From Leucobacter komagatae (GTDB lineage: Bacteria; Actinomycetota; Actinomycetes; Actinomycetales; Microbacteriaceae), in the NCBI RefSeq assembly GCF_006716085.1, contig NZ_VFON01000001.1:372001-436000 (forward strand): a stretch of 64,000 nt of DNA. Reading direction: 5' to 3'. Every line of letters starts with the position of its first letter. Position 1 is the first letter of the stretch. This document shows positions 1 through 7,765 of the stretch, piece after piece. Below the pieces are notes generated by a model. It saw only the letters and a list, made by a program, of their open reading frames with translations, made no database searches and was not told where the DNA came from. Both the position numbers and the translations under genes were made by a program.

Positions 1-1
1 C

Positions 2-1015
2 CACGCGGGGGCGCGGGGCGAAGGGATCCTGATCGCAGCTCGCGCCGGCGCCCTTGTCGCCGACCTCGAGTTTGTGCAGTTTCACCCGACCGCGCTCGAA
101 ACAGGGGAACTCGTCTCCGAGGCGGTTCGCGGAGCCGGTGCAGTGCTGCGCGACGCGGCCGGCCGGCGCTTCATGGAGGGCCGCCACCCGCTCGCTGAGC
201 TCGCGCCGCGCGACGTCGTCTCGAGGGAGATTCACCGCGTGCTGAGCGTGGGCGGGACCGTGTTTCTCGACGCGACCCCGATCGAGCGCGAACACGGGGA
301 CAGGGCCCTCGCCCGGATGTTCCCGGGTATCTCGGCCGCTGTCGAAGCTCACGGGTACGACTGGACGCGCGACCCCATCCCAGTGGCCCCCGCCGCGCAC
401 TACACGATGGGGGGCGTGGCCAGTGATACTCGTGGTCGCAGCACGCTGCCCGGCCTGTTCGTCGCGGGCGAGGTCGCGTCGACGGGCGTGCACGGTGCGA
501 ACCGGCTCGCCTCGAACTCGCTGCTCGAAGGCCTCGTGTTCGGCGAACGGTCGGGCGTGGCCGCAGCTGCGTATGTCGCGGCGGGTCGACATGACTGGGG
601 CGCCACCGAAACCGAGCTCGGGCTGCGGTGGGACGCCGTACCAGCGAGCCGAGTGCCCGCTGATGCGCTCCCTGGTCCAGGCGCCGCTCTCGCAGACTCC
701 ACATCGCCTGACGCCACAGTGTCGGCGGCAATCGCCACTCACCTCGGCATCGAACGCGACGCCGCGGGGCTGCGCGCCGCCGCCGACGTCTTCGCGGGCG
801 AGGCCGCGCGCGGCTCCGACCTCGCCGAGTTCGCGGGCCTCGTGTGCGCTGCCGCGCTCGCGCGCACCGAGTCTCGCGGCGCACACCAACGCTCTGACTA
901 TCCGGAGACGGACCCCGCCTGGGCCGAGCGACGCGCGCTCGCGTTGGGTGCAGTGAGAGAACTAGCGCGAGAACCAGGGCGAGAACCCTCGCGTGAGCCC
1001 GCCACCGCCGGGTAG
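2..1015 (+). CDS. nadB: L-aspartate oxidase, C-terminal part (5' end outside window)
   Basis: FAD enzyme that oxidises L-aspartate to iminoaspartate, the first step of NAD synthesis. The frame is already open at base 2, so the N-terminal FAD-binding part lies upstream of the window; 337 residues are visible. Seen are the family stretch DLEFVQFHPTAL near base 70, the HYTMGG substrate-loop motif near base 400, and GVHGANRLASNSLLEGLVFG near base 485, followed by the helical C-terminal domain. The QFHPTAL form, rather than QFHPTG, favours NadB over SdhA/FrdA. nadC and a NifS-like gene follow on the same strand, as in other actinobacterial nad operons, where nadA would lie just upstream. Confidence 0.93.
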   Translation, partial: HAGARGEGILIAARAGALVADLEFVQFHPTALETGELVSEAVRGAGAVLRDAAGRRFMEGRHPLAELAPRDVVSREIHRVLSVGGTVFLDATPIEREHGDRALARMFPGISAAVEAHGYDWTRDPIPVAPAAHYTMGGVASDTRGRSTLPGLFVAGEVASTGVHGANRLASNSLLEGLVFGERSGVAAAAYVAAGRHDWGATETELGLRWDAVPASRVPADALPGPGAALADSTSPDATVSAAIATHLGIERDAAGLRAAADVFAGEAARGSDLAEFAGLVCAAALARTESRGAHQRSDYPETDPAWAERRALALGAVRELAREPGREPSREPATAG

Positions 1016-1038
1016 CGCCCAGCCCCGCACGCGCTGGC

Positions 1039-1076
1039 CGCCATCGCCTTCACAACCCGCCATCGCCTTCACAACC
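1039..1076 (+). repeat. two tandem copies of a 19-bp unit
   Basis: The unit CGCCATCGCCTTCACAACC occurs at 1039-1057 and 1058-1076 with no mismatch, followed by a partial third copy. It lies in the 135-bp gap between nadB and nadC. No function can be read from it; a recent slippage duplication is the simplest explanation. Confidence 0.8.
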
Positions 1077-1150
1077 CGCCACCGCCCCCACCACACGCCC
1101 CGCGCCACCGCCGCAACGCCAGACCACCTCAACGCCCCAGGAGCCGCCCC

Positions 1151-1999
1151 GTGCTTACCCCGCAGATCATCACAGACATCGTTCAGCGCGCGCTCGCGGA
1201 GGATGCCCCGTGGGGCGACCTCACCGTGGCGCTCGCGATCCCCGAATCCGCGACCCTCGCCACGCGCGTCGTTGCGCGCGAGTCGGGGGTGTTCGCGGGC
1301 GGGCCGCTCATCACCGAGACGTTCACGCAGGTCGACGACCGGGTAGAAATTGCCGATCTTGCGCCCGAGGGCACCGCCTTCGTCGCCGGTGACGTGCTCG
1401 CACGCATCACTGGGCCCGCCCGAGGGGTGCTCACGGGCGAGCGCGTCGCCCTGAACTTCAGCCAGCGCATGAGCGGCATCGCGACGCTCACGTCGACGTT
1501 CGTCGCCCTCGTCGCGCACACCGGCGCACGAATCGCGGACACGCGCAAGACGACCCCTGGCCTCCGCGCGCTCGAGAAGCACGCTGTTGCGGCCGGCGGT
1601 GGATCGAACCACCGTTTCGGACTCTCCGACGCGATCATGGTGAAAGACAACCACCTTGCGGCGCTCGGCGCGGTCGACGCGGCAACGACGACGGCCGCGC
1701 TGGCGACCCTCCGGGCGAAGGCCGGGCACACGACGTCGATCATCGTCGAGGTGGATCGGCTCGACCAGATCGAGGCCGTCCTCGCCGGGAACCCGACGGG
1801 GGTGCTGCTCGACAACTTCTCGCTCGCCGATCTGCGCGCAGGCGTCGAACTCATCGGCGGCCGCGCGATCGCGGAGGCAAGCGGCGGCGTGAACCTTGAC
1901 ACTGTCGCCGGTATCGCCGAGACCGGCGTCGACGTGATCTCGGTCGGGCTACTCACGCACGGAGCCCGGGCGCTCGACCTCGGGCTCGACGCGGAATGA
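1151..1999 (+). CDS. nadC: nicotinate-nucleotide pyrophosphorylase (carboxylating)
   Basis: Quinolinate phosphoribosyltransferase: quinolinate plus PRPP gives nicotinate mononucleotide, CO2 and PPi. The 282-residue length is typical. Visible motifs are the TRKTTPGLRALEK region (residues 132-144), the NHRFGLSDAIMVKDNH block (residues 153-168) that contributes active-site His and Lys residues, and the C-terminal phosphate-binding ASGGVNLDT and DVISVG segments. The GTG start is preceded by AGGAG with an 8-nt spacer. The stop overlaps the next ATG (ATGA), so translation of the cysteine desulfurase is probably coupled. Together with nadB upstream this makes the de novo NAD pathway. Confidence 0.96.
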   Translation: MLTPQIITDIVQRALAEDAPWGDLTVALAIPESATLATRVVARESGVFAGGPLITETFTQVDDRVEIADLAPEGTAFVAGDVLARITGPARGVLTGERVALNFSQRMSGIATLTSTFVALVAHTGARIADTRKTTPGLRALEKHAVAAGGGSNHRFGLSDAIMVKDNHLAALGAVDAATTTAALATLRAKAGHTTSIIVEVDRLDQIEAVLAGNPTGVLLDNFSLADLRAGVELIGGRAIAEASGGVNLDTVAGIAETGVDVISVGLLTHGARALDLGLDAE

Positions 2000-3180
2000 C
2001 CGAGACCGCGGGCGGCACCGGATCTGCCACCTACCTCGATGCCGCGGCCACCGCCCCGTTGCGGCCGGAGGCGCTCGACGCGATGCTGCGCGTCTTCACG
2101 GCGGGCCAGGTGAACGCATCGAGCGTGCACTCGCCGGGCTTCCGCGCGCGCGAGGAGGTCGAGGCGGCGCGCGCGCGGGTCGCGGTGGCGCTCGGCGCTC
2201 GGCCCGGCGACGTGATCTTCACCTCTGGCGGCACCGAGGCAAACTCGCTCGCGATTGTCGGGCTTGCCCTCGCTACCCCTCGCGGTCGGCACCTCGTCAC
2301 GACAGCGATCGAGCACTCCTCGGTGCTCGAATCGTGCCGCTACCTTGAGCGGGTGTTCGGCTTCGAGCTCACCGTGCTGCCCGTCGACAGAGACGGCCGC
2401 GTCGCGCCCGCCGACCTCCGTGCCGCGCTTCGACCCGACACGACGCTCGTCTCGATCGGGCTCGCGAACGGCGAGGTCGGCACGGTGCAGGAGGTTCCTG
2501 CCCTCGCCGCTCTCGCGCGTGAGGTGGGTGCGATCGTGCACACCGACGCCGTCCAGGCGGCGGCCTCGCTGCCGGTCTCGGTTGCGGCGGCTGACGCCTG
2601 GCCGGGGAACGTCGTCGACGCCGTGTCGGTCGCCTCCCACAAGTTCGGCGGCCCCCAAGGCGTGGGAGCGCTTATCGTGCGAAGTGGGCTCAGGGTCGAG
2701 CCCATCATTCACGGCGGTGGGCAGGAGCACGGGGCGCGCTCCGGCACCGAGAACGTCGCGGGGGTCGCGGGGTTCGCCGCGGCCGTCGGTGCGGCGACCG
2801 CACAGATCGGATCAGCCGCGCTCGCGCTCATGGAGAGCAGGGACACGCTCATTGGCAGGATCCTCGCCGAGGTGCCGGGCGCGCAGCTGACCGGGCACCC
2901 GACGGAACGGCTACCCGGCCACGCGTCGTTCACCGTGCGCGGGGTGAGCGGGGAGTCGATGCTCGTCGCGCTCGACTCGGCCGGGCTCGCCGTGTCGTCG
3001 GGGTCGGCGTGTGCGGCAGGCAAGTCCGAGCCCTCGCCAGTGCTGCTCGCGCTGGGGGTCTCGGACGACCTCGCGCAGACTGCCGTGCGGTTCAGCCTTG
3101 CCGACCCGCTCCCGGGCGAGACACTTGAGCGGATCGTTCGCGTGCTGCGGGCCGAGGTGCTGCGGGGCGCCGCGGGCTGA
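1996..3180 (+). CDS. NifS/IscS-like cysteine desulfurase in the nad operon
   Basis: PLP enzyme of aminotransferase class V, 394 residues. The PLP lysine is in SVASHKFGGPQG (near residue 218) and the persulfide cysteine is in SSGSACAAGKSEPSP (near residue 338). N-terminal YLDAAATAPLRPEAL is typical of NifS/IscS proteins. Its 4-nt overlap with nadC suggests it supplies sulfur for the 4Fe-4S cluster of quinolinate synthase NadA; this is inferred from context and from similar nad-nifS gene orders in other bacteria. The last 89 bp overlap the 3' end of the opposite-strand DMT transporter. Confidence 0.92.
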   Translation: MTETAGGTGSATYLDAAATAPLRPEALDAMLRVFTAGQVNASSVHSPGFRAREEVEAARARVAVALGARPGDVIFTSGGTEANSLAIVGLALATPRGRHLVTTAIEHSSVLESCRYLERVFGFELTVLPVDRDGRVAPADLRAALRPDTTLVSIGLANGEVGTVQEVPALAALAREVGAIVHTDAVQAAASLPVSVAAADAWPGNVVDAVSVASHKFGGPQGVGALIVRSGLRVEPIIHGGGQEHGARSGTENVAGVAGFAAAVGAATAQIGSAALALMESRDTLIGRILAEVPGAQLTGHPTERLPGHASFTVRGVSGESMLVALDSAGLAVSSGSACAAGKSEPSPVLLALGVSDDLAQTAVRFSLADPLPGETLERIVRVLRAEVLRGAAG

Positions 3181-4105
3181 GCGTTGGCGGAGCAAGCTGC
3201 CCCGCGAGCATCGCCGCGAGCGCGACGGCGAAGCCAACGACCTGCACGGGGGCGAGCGCCTCGCCAGCGACGAGCACGCCCAGCGCGGCCGCGACGAGCG
3301 GTGACAGCAGCCCAAGGAGCGCGGTCGACGTGACGGGCAGCTGCCTGATCCCGGAGAACCAGATCGTGTAGCTCGCGAGCGCCCCGAGCAGGGCGAGCCA
3401 CACGTACCCCCACACCGCAGCCGTGTCGATCACGGGCGGCACGCCGTCGATGAGGAGGGCGGGCCCGACGAGCACGAGGCCGGCCGCGGTGAGCTGCCAC
3501 CCTGCGAGCGCCATCGCCGAGACGCCCTCGGGCCTGCCCCAGCGCTTCGTGAGCACGACACCGACACCCATCGACATGGTCCCGGCGAGCCCGGCGAGGA
3601 TGCCGACGGGGGAGAAACCGGCGCCCGGGCCGAGCACGACGAGGCCGACGCCGATGACGCCGACCACGCCCCACCCGAGCCGCCAGCTAGAGAGCTGCTC
3701 GCCGAGCAGGAGGACCGCGAGGAACGCGACGATGATCGGCTGGCCCGCGCCGAGCGTCGCCGCGACACCGCCTGGGAGGTGCTGCGCCGAGACGAAGAGC
3801 AGCGGGAAGAAGGCGGCCATGTTCAGCGTCCCAAGCACGAGGCTCTTCCACCACCACGAGCCGCGCGGGAGGGTCCGTGTGATGAGGAGCGCGATCAGGC
3901 CCGCGGGGAGCGACCGCATGAGGGCCGCAAAGAGCGGGTGGCCGTCGGGGAGCAGGTGTGTTGTGACGAGGTAGGTCGTGCCCCAGATCGCGGGGGCGAG
4001 CGCGGTGAGCGCAACAAGTGACGCGCGGGATCGCGGGGCGTGGGCGCCGAGCGAGGGCGCTGCGGCTGGGACGGGGGTTGAAGCTGGGGCTGACGGGGTA
4101 TTCAC
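3092..4105 (-). CDS. EamA/DMT-family transporter
   Basis: Inner-membrane drug/metabolite transporter with ten predicted hydrophobic segments in two EamA halves. The first segment contains LAPAIWGTTYLVTTHLLP, typical of the family, and the second half begins near VGILAGLAGTMSMGVG. Substrate unknown. I prefer the GTG at 4105, with GAGGA ten nt upstream, over a TTG at 4132. The C-terminal tail after the last membrane segment is antisense to the end of the cysteine desulfurase gene. It is divergent from a LysR regulator 79 bp away, which is the likely controller. Confidence 0.85.
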   Translation of the reverse strand: MNTPSAPASTPVPAAAPSLGAHAPRSRASLVALTALAPAIWGTTYLVTTHLLPDGHPLFAALMRSLPAGLIALLITRTLPRGSWWWKSLVLGTLNMAAFFPLLFVSAQHLPGGVAATLGAGQPIIVAFLAVLLLGEQLSSWRLGWGVVGVIGVGLVVLGPGAGFSPVGILAGLAGTMSMGVGVVLTKRWGRPEGVSAMALAGWQLTAAGLVLVGPALLIDGVPPVIDTAAVWGYVWLALLGALASYTIWFSGIRQLPVTSTALLGLLSPLVAAALGVLVAGEALAPVQVVGFAVALAAMLAGQLAPPTLSPRRPAAPRPAARERSAQVSRPGAGRQG

Positions 4106-4184
4106 GGTTCCATCGTCCTCGCGCCGAGTCAATCAGTCCAACGCATAATTGCGATTGCATTGATGAGCTGTGATCATTGATTGC
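4106..4184. promoter_or_regulatory. divergent promoter region between DMT exporter and LysR gene
   Basis: Short AT-rich island (4139-4184) in GC-rich surroundings between two divergent start codons. It holds several T-N11-A-like arrangements of the kind LysR proteins bind, for example around 4146-4163, and GATCAT (4172-4177) lies 7 nt before the LysR ATG at 4185 as a weak -10 candidate. I cannot fix the exact operator. Confidence 0.4.
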
Positions 4185-5069
4185 ATGGAACTGCAGCAGA
4201 TGCGATACGTCGTGGCGGTCGCCGAGGAGCGGAACTTCACCCGCGCGGCGGAACGATGCCGCGTCGTCCAGTCGGCGCTCAGTCACCAGGTGAAGGCGCT
4301 CGAGCGCGAGCTCGGAGTGCGATTGTTCGCTCGCACCAGCCGTCGCGTGGAACTCACCGCGGCTGGTGAGGCCTTCCTGCCTCACGCCCGCGCAAGCCTC
4401 GAGTCGGCCGAGCGCGCCCAGGCAGACGCAGCGTCGGCGGCCGGTGAGGTGCGAGGGACGCTGACGATTGGGCTGATCCCGACCGTGACTGCCGTTGACG
4501 CGCCCGCGGCGCTGGCCGCGTTCCACCGCGTGCACCCCGCCGTGCAGATCGCGCTGCGCGGCGGCGGAAGCAATGAGTTTGTCGCGGCGATCGCCGCGGG
4601 CCGGATGGACGTGGCCGTACTCGGGCTCCCCGAGGGGGAACTCCCGCGCGGCGTCGCGCACCGCGAGCTCGTCCGTGAGCGGTTCGTCGCGGTCGTGGGG
4701 GAGCAGCATCCCCTCGCGAGGAGGGGCAGCGTGAGCCTCGCCGAGATCGCCGACGAGACCTTCGTTGACTTCCCGGTGAGCACCCCGGGGCGCGCGCAGT
4801 CCGACCTCGCGTTCGCGGCGGCTGGCGTGCACCGGGACGTCGCGTTCGAGGTGATGGATATGGGGATCATCGTCGAACTCGTGCGGCACGGGCTCGTCGT
4901 CGCGCTACTCTCGCCCGCCCTCGTCGCTGGCGTGCCGGGGCTCGCGACCGTCGACCTCGCTGACGGGCCCGGCAGAGTCGAATACCTCGCCTGGAGCGAG
5001 TTCAACCCGTCACCCGCCGCCCTCGCGTTCCTGCGAACGGTTGAGGGCGGCGGGCTCGCGCGCGGCTAG
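4185..5069 (+). CDS. LysR-family transcriptional regulator
   Basis: 294 residues when started at MELQQMRYVV. The N-terminal winged helix-turn-helix covers residues 1-60 (NFTRAAERCRVVQSALSHQV followed by LERELGVRLFARTSRRVELT), and the rest is the periplasmic-binding-protein-like effector domain (LTIGLIPTVTAVD onward). Divergent from the DMT exporter, so its likely target is that gene and itself. Five extra codons upstream (start 4170) are possible, but ATG 4185 matches the usual LysR N-terminus. The effector is unknown. Confidence 0.9.
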   Translation: MELQQMRYVVAVAEERNFTRAAERCRVVQSALSHQVKALERELGVRLFARTSRRVELTAAGEAFLPHARASLESAERAQADAASAAGEVRGTLTIGLIPTVTAVDAPAALAAFHRVHPAVQIALRGGGSNEFVAAIAAGRMDVAVLGLPEGELPRGVAHRELVRERFVAVVGEQHPLARRGSVSLAEIADETFVDFPVSTPGRAQSDLAFAAAGVHRDVAFEVMDMGIIVELVRHGLVVALLSPALVAGVPGLATVDLADGPGRVEYLAWSEFNPSPAALAFLRTVEGGGLARG

Positions 5070-5101
5070 GCCCGGGTCGAGCTCTACCCCGAAATCACCA
5101 G

Positions 5102-6733
5102 CTACTCCGGCAGCTCGGGGAGCTGCGCCATGCGCCCCTCCTCGTCGAGCGCGAGCACCGTATCGATGCCGATGCGCTTCAAAAACCCGAAGTCGTGGCT
5201 CACGACGAGCAGCGCACCCCGGTAGGCGTCGAGCGCCTCGGCGAGCTGCTGGACGCTCGCGATATCGAGGTTGTTCGTCGGCTCGTCGAGCACGAGCAGC
5301 TGCGCCGGCGGGTCGGCGAGCAGCAGGGTCGCAAGCGAGACGCGGAACCGCTCGCCGCCGGACAGGGTGCGCACCGGCCTATCGACGGCATCGCCGCGCA
5401 GCAGTAACCGGGCGAGCTGGTTGCGGATCGTGCCCTGCTCGGTGCCGGGGGCAACGCGCTGCACGTTCTGGATCGCGCTCTCGCCGTCAACGAGGCCGTC
5501 GAGGCGCTGCGGGAGGTAGCCGACAGTGTCGGTGACGAGCCGCGCCGCCGGGCGATCCGGGTCGCCTTCGCGCTGCCCAAGCAGCTGCGCGATGAGCGTC
5601 GACTTGCCGCTGCCGTTCGCTCCGATGAGCGCGACGCGCTCGGGGCCCTGCACGACGACGGTGCGGCCGCCGTCCTCGAACTCGGCGATGCGCCTGCCGC
5701 GCGGTACCCCGGGGTCCGGGAGGGTGAGGTGGATGTGCTCGTCCTCCCTGACCCGCGCGTCGGCCGCGTCAAGCGCCGACTGGGCTGCGCGCACTTTGTC
5801 GTCGAGCGTGTTCCGCAGCGACCCGGCCGCCTCCTGCGCGCTGCTCGCGCGCCTGCCCTGGATGATCTTCGGAATACCGCCGTCCTTCTGCGTTTTCTTC
5901 GCGGTGCGCTCGCGCCGGGCGAGCTTTGTCTCGGCCTCGACGCGCTGGCGCTTCTCCGCTCGAAGGGTCTGCTGCGCGGACTTCGCTGCCTGCTGCGCGG
6001 CGGCCTGTTCTTGCTCGAGGTGTGCCTGCCACTCGCTGTAGGGGCCGCCGAAAGTGGTGAGCACCCCGGCGTGGAGCTCGGTCGTGTGCTCCATGCGCTC
6101 AAGCAGCTCGAGGTCGTGGCTCACGACGACGATGGTGCCGGGCCACTCGTCGATCAGTTCCGCGAGGCGGGCTCGCGTCGGCCGGTCGAGGTTGTTCGTC
6201 GGCTCGTCGAGCAGCGTGATGGCGGTGCGCCGGATCCGGAGCCCGGTGATCGCGATGAGCATCGCCTCGCCGCCCGAGACCTCGGAGACGCGGCGATCCA
6301 GATCGCTCGCGGCGAAGCCGATGCGGCCGAGCGCCTCGTCGGCGCGCGACTCAATATCCCAGTCGTCGCCGATCATATCGAAGTGCTCCTCCGCGACGTC
6401 GCCGGCCTCAATGGCGCGGATCGCGGTGAGGACGCCGCTGATGCCCAGGAGATCCGCGATCGTGGCGTCGCCCGCGAGCGTCAGTGTTTGCGCGAGGTAG
6501 CCGACGTCGCCCGCCGTGTCGATGTGGCCCGACGTTGGGGCGAGTTCGCCCGCGATGAGCCGGAGCAGCGTCGATTTGCCGGCGCCGTTTTTGCCGACGA
6601 GCCCGGTCCGTCCGGGCAAGAATGAGCCGCTCACGCGGTCGAGCGCGACCGAGCCGTCGGGCCACTCCAGGGTGACGTCGCGGAGCGTGATGGCTGACTT
6701 TTGAGCCTGCGTGTGGGGTGCTGAATGCAACAT
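5102..6733 (-). CDS. ABC-F ATPase, probable ribosome-protection type (copy 1)
   Basis: 543-residue soluble protein with two ABC ATPase domains and no membrane segment, the ABC-F layout. Domain 1 has Walker A GLVGKNGAGKSTLL (about residue 46), signature VSGGEAML and Walker B TLLDEPTNNLD; domain 2 has ALIGANGSGKSTLI, TLSGGERFRVS and LVLDEPTNNLD. The interdomain linker (about residues 235-300) is long, charged and helical (AAAQQAAKSAQQTLRAEKR). Resistance ABC-Fs of this kind bind the ribosomal E site and displace drugs; which drug class cannot be told from sequence. A 9-codon leader and an SD-masking hairpin lie upstream, arguing for drug-inducible expression. Confidence 0.88.
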   Translation of the reverse strand: MLHSAPHTQAQKSAITLRDVTLEWPDGSVALDRVSGSFLPGRTGLVGKNGAGKSTLLRLIAGELAPTSGHIDTAGDVGYLAQTLTLAGDATIADLLGISGVLTAIRAIEAGDVAEEHFDMIGDDWDIESRADEALGRIGFAASDLDRRVSEVSGGEAMLIAITGLRIRRTAITLLDEPTNNLDRPTRARLAELIDEWPGTIVVVSHDLELLERMEHTTELHAGVLTTFGGPYSEWQAHLEQEQAAAQQAAKSAQQTLRAEKRQRVEAETKLARRERTAKKTQKDGGIPKIIQGRRASSAQEAAGSLRNTLDDKVRAAQSALDAADARVREDEHIHLTLPDPGVPRGRRIAEFEDGGRTVVVQGPERVALIGANGSGKSTLIAQLLGQREGDPDRPAARLVTDTVGYLPQRLDGLVDGESAIQNVQRVAPGTEQGTIRNQLARLLLRGDAVDRPVRTLSGGERFRVSLATLLLADPPAQLLVLDEPTNNLDIASVQQLAEALDAYRGALLVVSHDFGFLKRIGIDTVLALDEEGRMAQLPELPE

Positions 6734-6736
6734 GGT

Positions 6737-6749
6737 GAGGGGTGCCCTC
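6737..6749 (-). promoter_or_regulatory. hairpin masking the ABC-F ribosome binding site
   Basis: In the mRNA the sequence reads GAGGG-CAC-CCCTC, a 5-bp stem with a 3-nt loop ending 3 nt before the ATG at 6733. GAGGG (6745-6749) is the only good Shine-Dalgarno candidate, so folding would block initiation. Folding energy has not been computed. Confidence 0.5.
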
Positions 6750-6829
6750 TTTCCTCGGCGGACCGCGGGGTCGCCGGAATCGTGTTCGAACTGCGTGCCC
6801 GTGACGGGCGGGCGAACCGAGCATCCTGG

Positions 6830-6856
6830 CGCGCAAGAGAGACCCCGAATGGGGGT
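6830..6856 (-). terminator. possible attenuator hairpin in the ABC-F leader
   Basis: In the leader RNA, ACCCC-CATTC-GGGGT is followed at once by CTCTCTT, a short stem with a pyrimidine-rich tail lying about 100 nt after the leader peptide stop and 100 nt before the ABC-F ATG. The stem is only 5 bp, so it is a weak terminator candidate. Confidence 0.35.
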
Positions 6857-6957
6857 GCGGCGCGGAGCAGGCGGGGAGGTTCGCAGCGAATCGCTACGGG
6901 GCGGTCAACGCACACGGGCTTTGCCCTGTCATGCTGACGGCGGCGGTAGCGCGGAGG

Positions 6958-6987
6958 CTAGATGCCATCCACCTCAATCATCTCCAT
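6958..6987 (-). CDS. 9-residue leader peptide upstream of the ABC-F gene
   Basis: ATG at 6987 followed by codons for MEMIEVDGI and a TAG stop. The start lies 7 nt after an extended -10 (TGCTATTCT), the same leaderless geometry seen at many genes in this window. It is the first reading frame of the transcript that continues into the ABC-F gene 224 nt downstream, where a hairpin hides the ribosome binding site. This fits ribosome-stalling leader peptides known for resistance ABC-F genes. It could be an accidental short frame, but promoter spacing and downstream hairpins argue against it. Confidence 0.55.
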   Translation of the reverse strand: MEMIEVDGI

Positions 6988-6994
6988 GCGGGCA

Positions 6995-7002
6995 AGAATA
7001 GC
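6995..7002 (-). promoter_or_regulatory. extended -10 promoter for ABC-F leader transcript
   Basis: TATTCT (7000-6995) with TGC directly upstream forms an extended -10; no -35 is recognisable. The A of the leader ATG is 8 nt downstream of the box, so transcription should start at or next to the start codon. It lies just behind the TetR stop codon at 7018. Confidence 0.6.
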
Positions 7003-7017
7003 ACGCCGGGCGTGGCG

Positions 7018-7683
7018 CTACTCGGAAAAGTCTCGCGAAAGGCCGCGGGAGAGGCGCGCGAAGACCTGCTGCGCGATCGCAGCGGGCACCCCCGCTGAGC
7101 CATCGGGGTCGGTGTCGCCCGCGGCCCAGTGCTCGAGCCCGAGCCTGATCGCGTCAGAGGCGATGGTCGCGAGGATTCTGACGTCGAGCGGGTCGGCGTC
7201 GGGGCCGCACAGCTCGCTCAGGATCGGGCGCAGCCGCGCCTCGGAATCGGCGTTCACGCGGTGCCACGCGGTGCTCAGGAGCGGCGTCTCCGCGATGCCG
7301 CGGAGCACCCGGCGGGTCACGCGGAGCTCCTCGCGGGCTGCCGCGGTCTGGGGGATGAGCACCTCGTCGATGAGGCGCGGAAACAGCGTGAGCGGGTCGC
7401 GCTCGGGGGCGTCGCTCAAGAGGCTCACCCAGTTATCGGCGCCAGAGGTGAGGAGTGGGGTGATGGCCTCCTCTTTCGCCGAGAAATAGCGGTAGAAGGT
7501 GCGCAGGGAGATGCCGGCAGCCTCCGCGATTGCCTCCGCCGTGACGTGCTGTGGCCCGTGCTCGGCGAAGAGGCCCGCGGCAGCGCGCGCAATCTCGAGC
7601 CTCGTCGCCTCGCGGCGGCGCTCGGCGAGGGGCCGCGCGGAGGCCGCGCCCGGGGTGCTAGCGGAGGGAGCTGAGGGCTGCAT
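7018..7683 (-). CDS. TetR-family transcriptional regulator
   Basis: 221 residues from the ATG at 7683. The N-terminal helix-turn-helix spans about residues 20-65 (RLEIARAAAGLFAEHG, then AEAIAEAAGISLRTFYRYF), followed by the all-helical ligand/dimer domain. A -10 TATACT lies 6 nt before the ATG, so the transcript is leaderless and the box overlaps the first operator half-site: autorepression is likely. Divergent from the SDR gene, which shares the operator. A longer frame from 7767 would run through the operator and is rejected. Confidence 0.92.
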   Translation of the reverse strand: MQPSAPSASTPGAASARPLAERRREATRLEIARAAAGLFAEHGPQHVTAEAIAEAAGISLRTFYRYFSAKEEAITPLLTSGADNWVSLLSDAPERDPLTLFPRLIDEVLIPQTAAAREELRVTRRVLRGIAETPLLSTAWHRVNADSEARLRPILSELCGPDADPLDVRILATIASDAIRLGLEHWAAGDTDPDGSAGVPAAIAQQVFARLSRGLSRDFSE

Positions 7684-7689
7684 GGTTTG

Positions 7690-7735
7690 AGTATATGGCA
7701 TGATGTGCCATAGTGGCATGACGTGCCACGTGCCA
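7690..7735. promoter_or_regulatory. tandem palindromic operator between tetR and SDR genes
   Basis: TATGGCA-TGATG-TGCCATA (7694-7712) is directly followed by GTGGCA-TGACG-TGCCAC (7713-7729) and one more half-site TGCCA (7731-7735). Two adjacent perfect inverted repeats with 5-bp centres are typical for TetR dimers. The tetR -10 TATACT (7695-7690, minus strand) overlaps the first half-site. Confidence 0.8.
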
Positions 7736-7765
7736 TTCGACCGTGGCTGAGGGAAAGGATGACCC

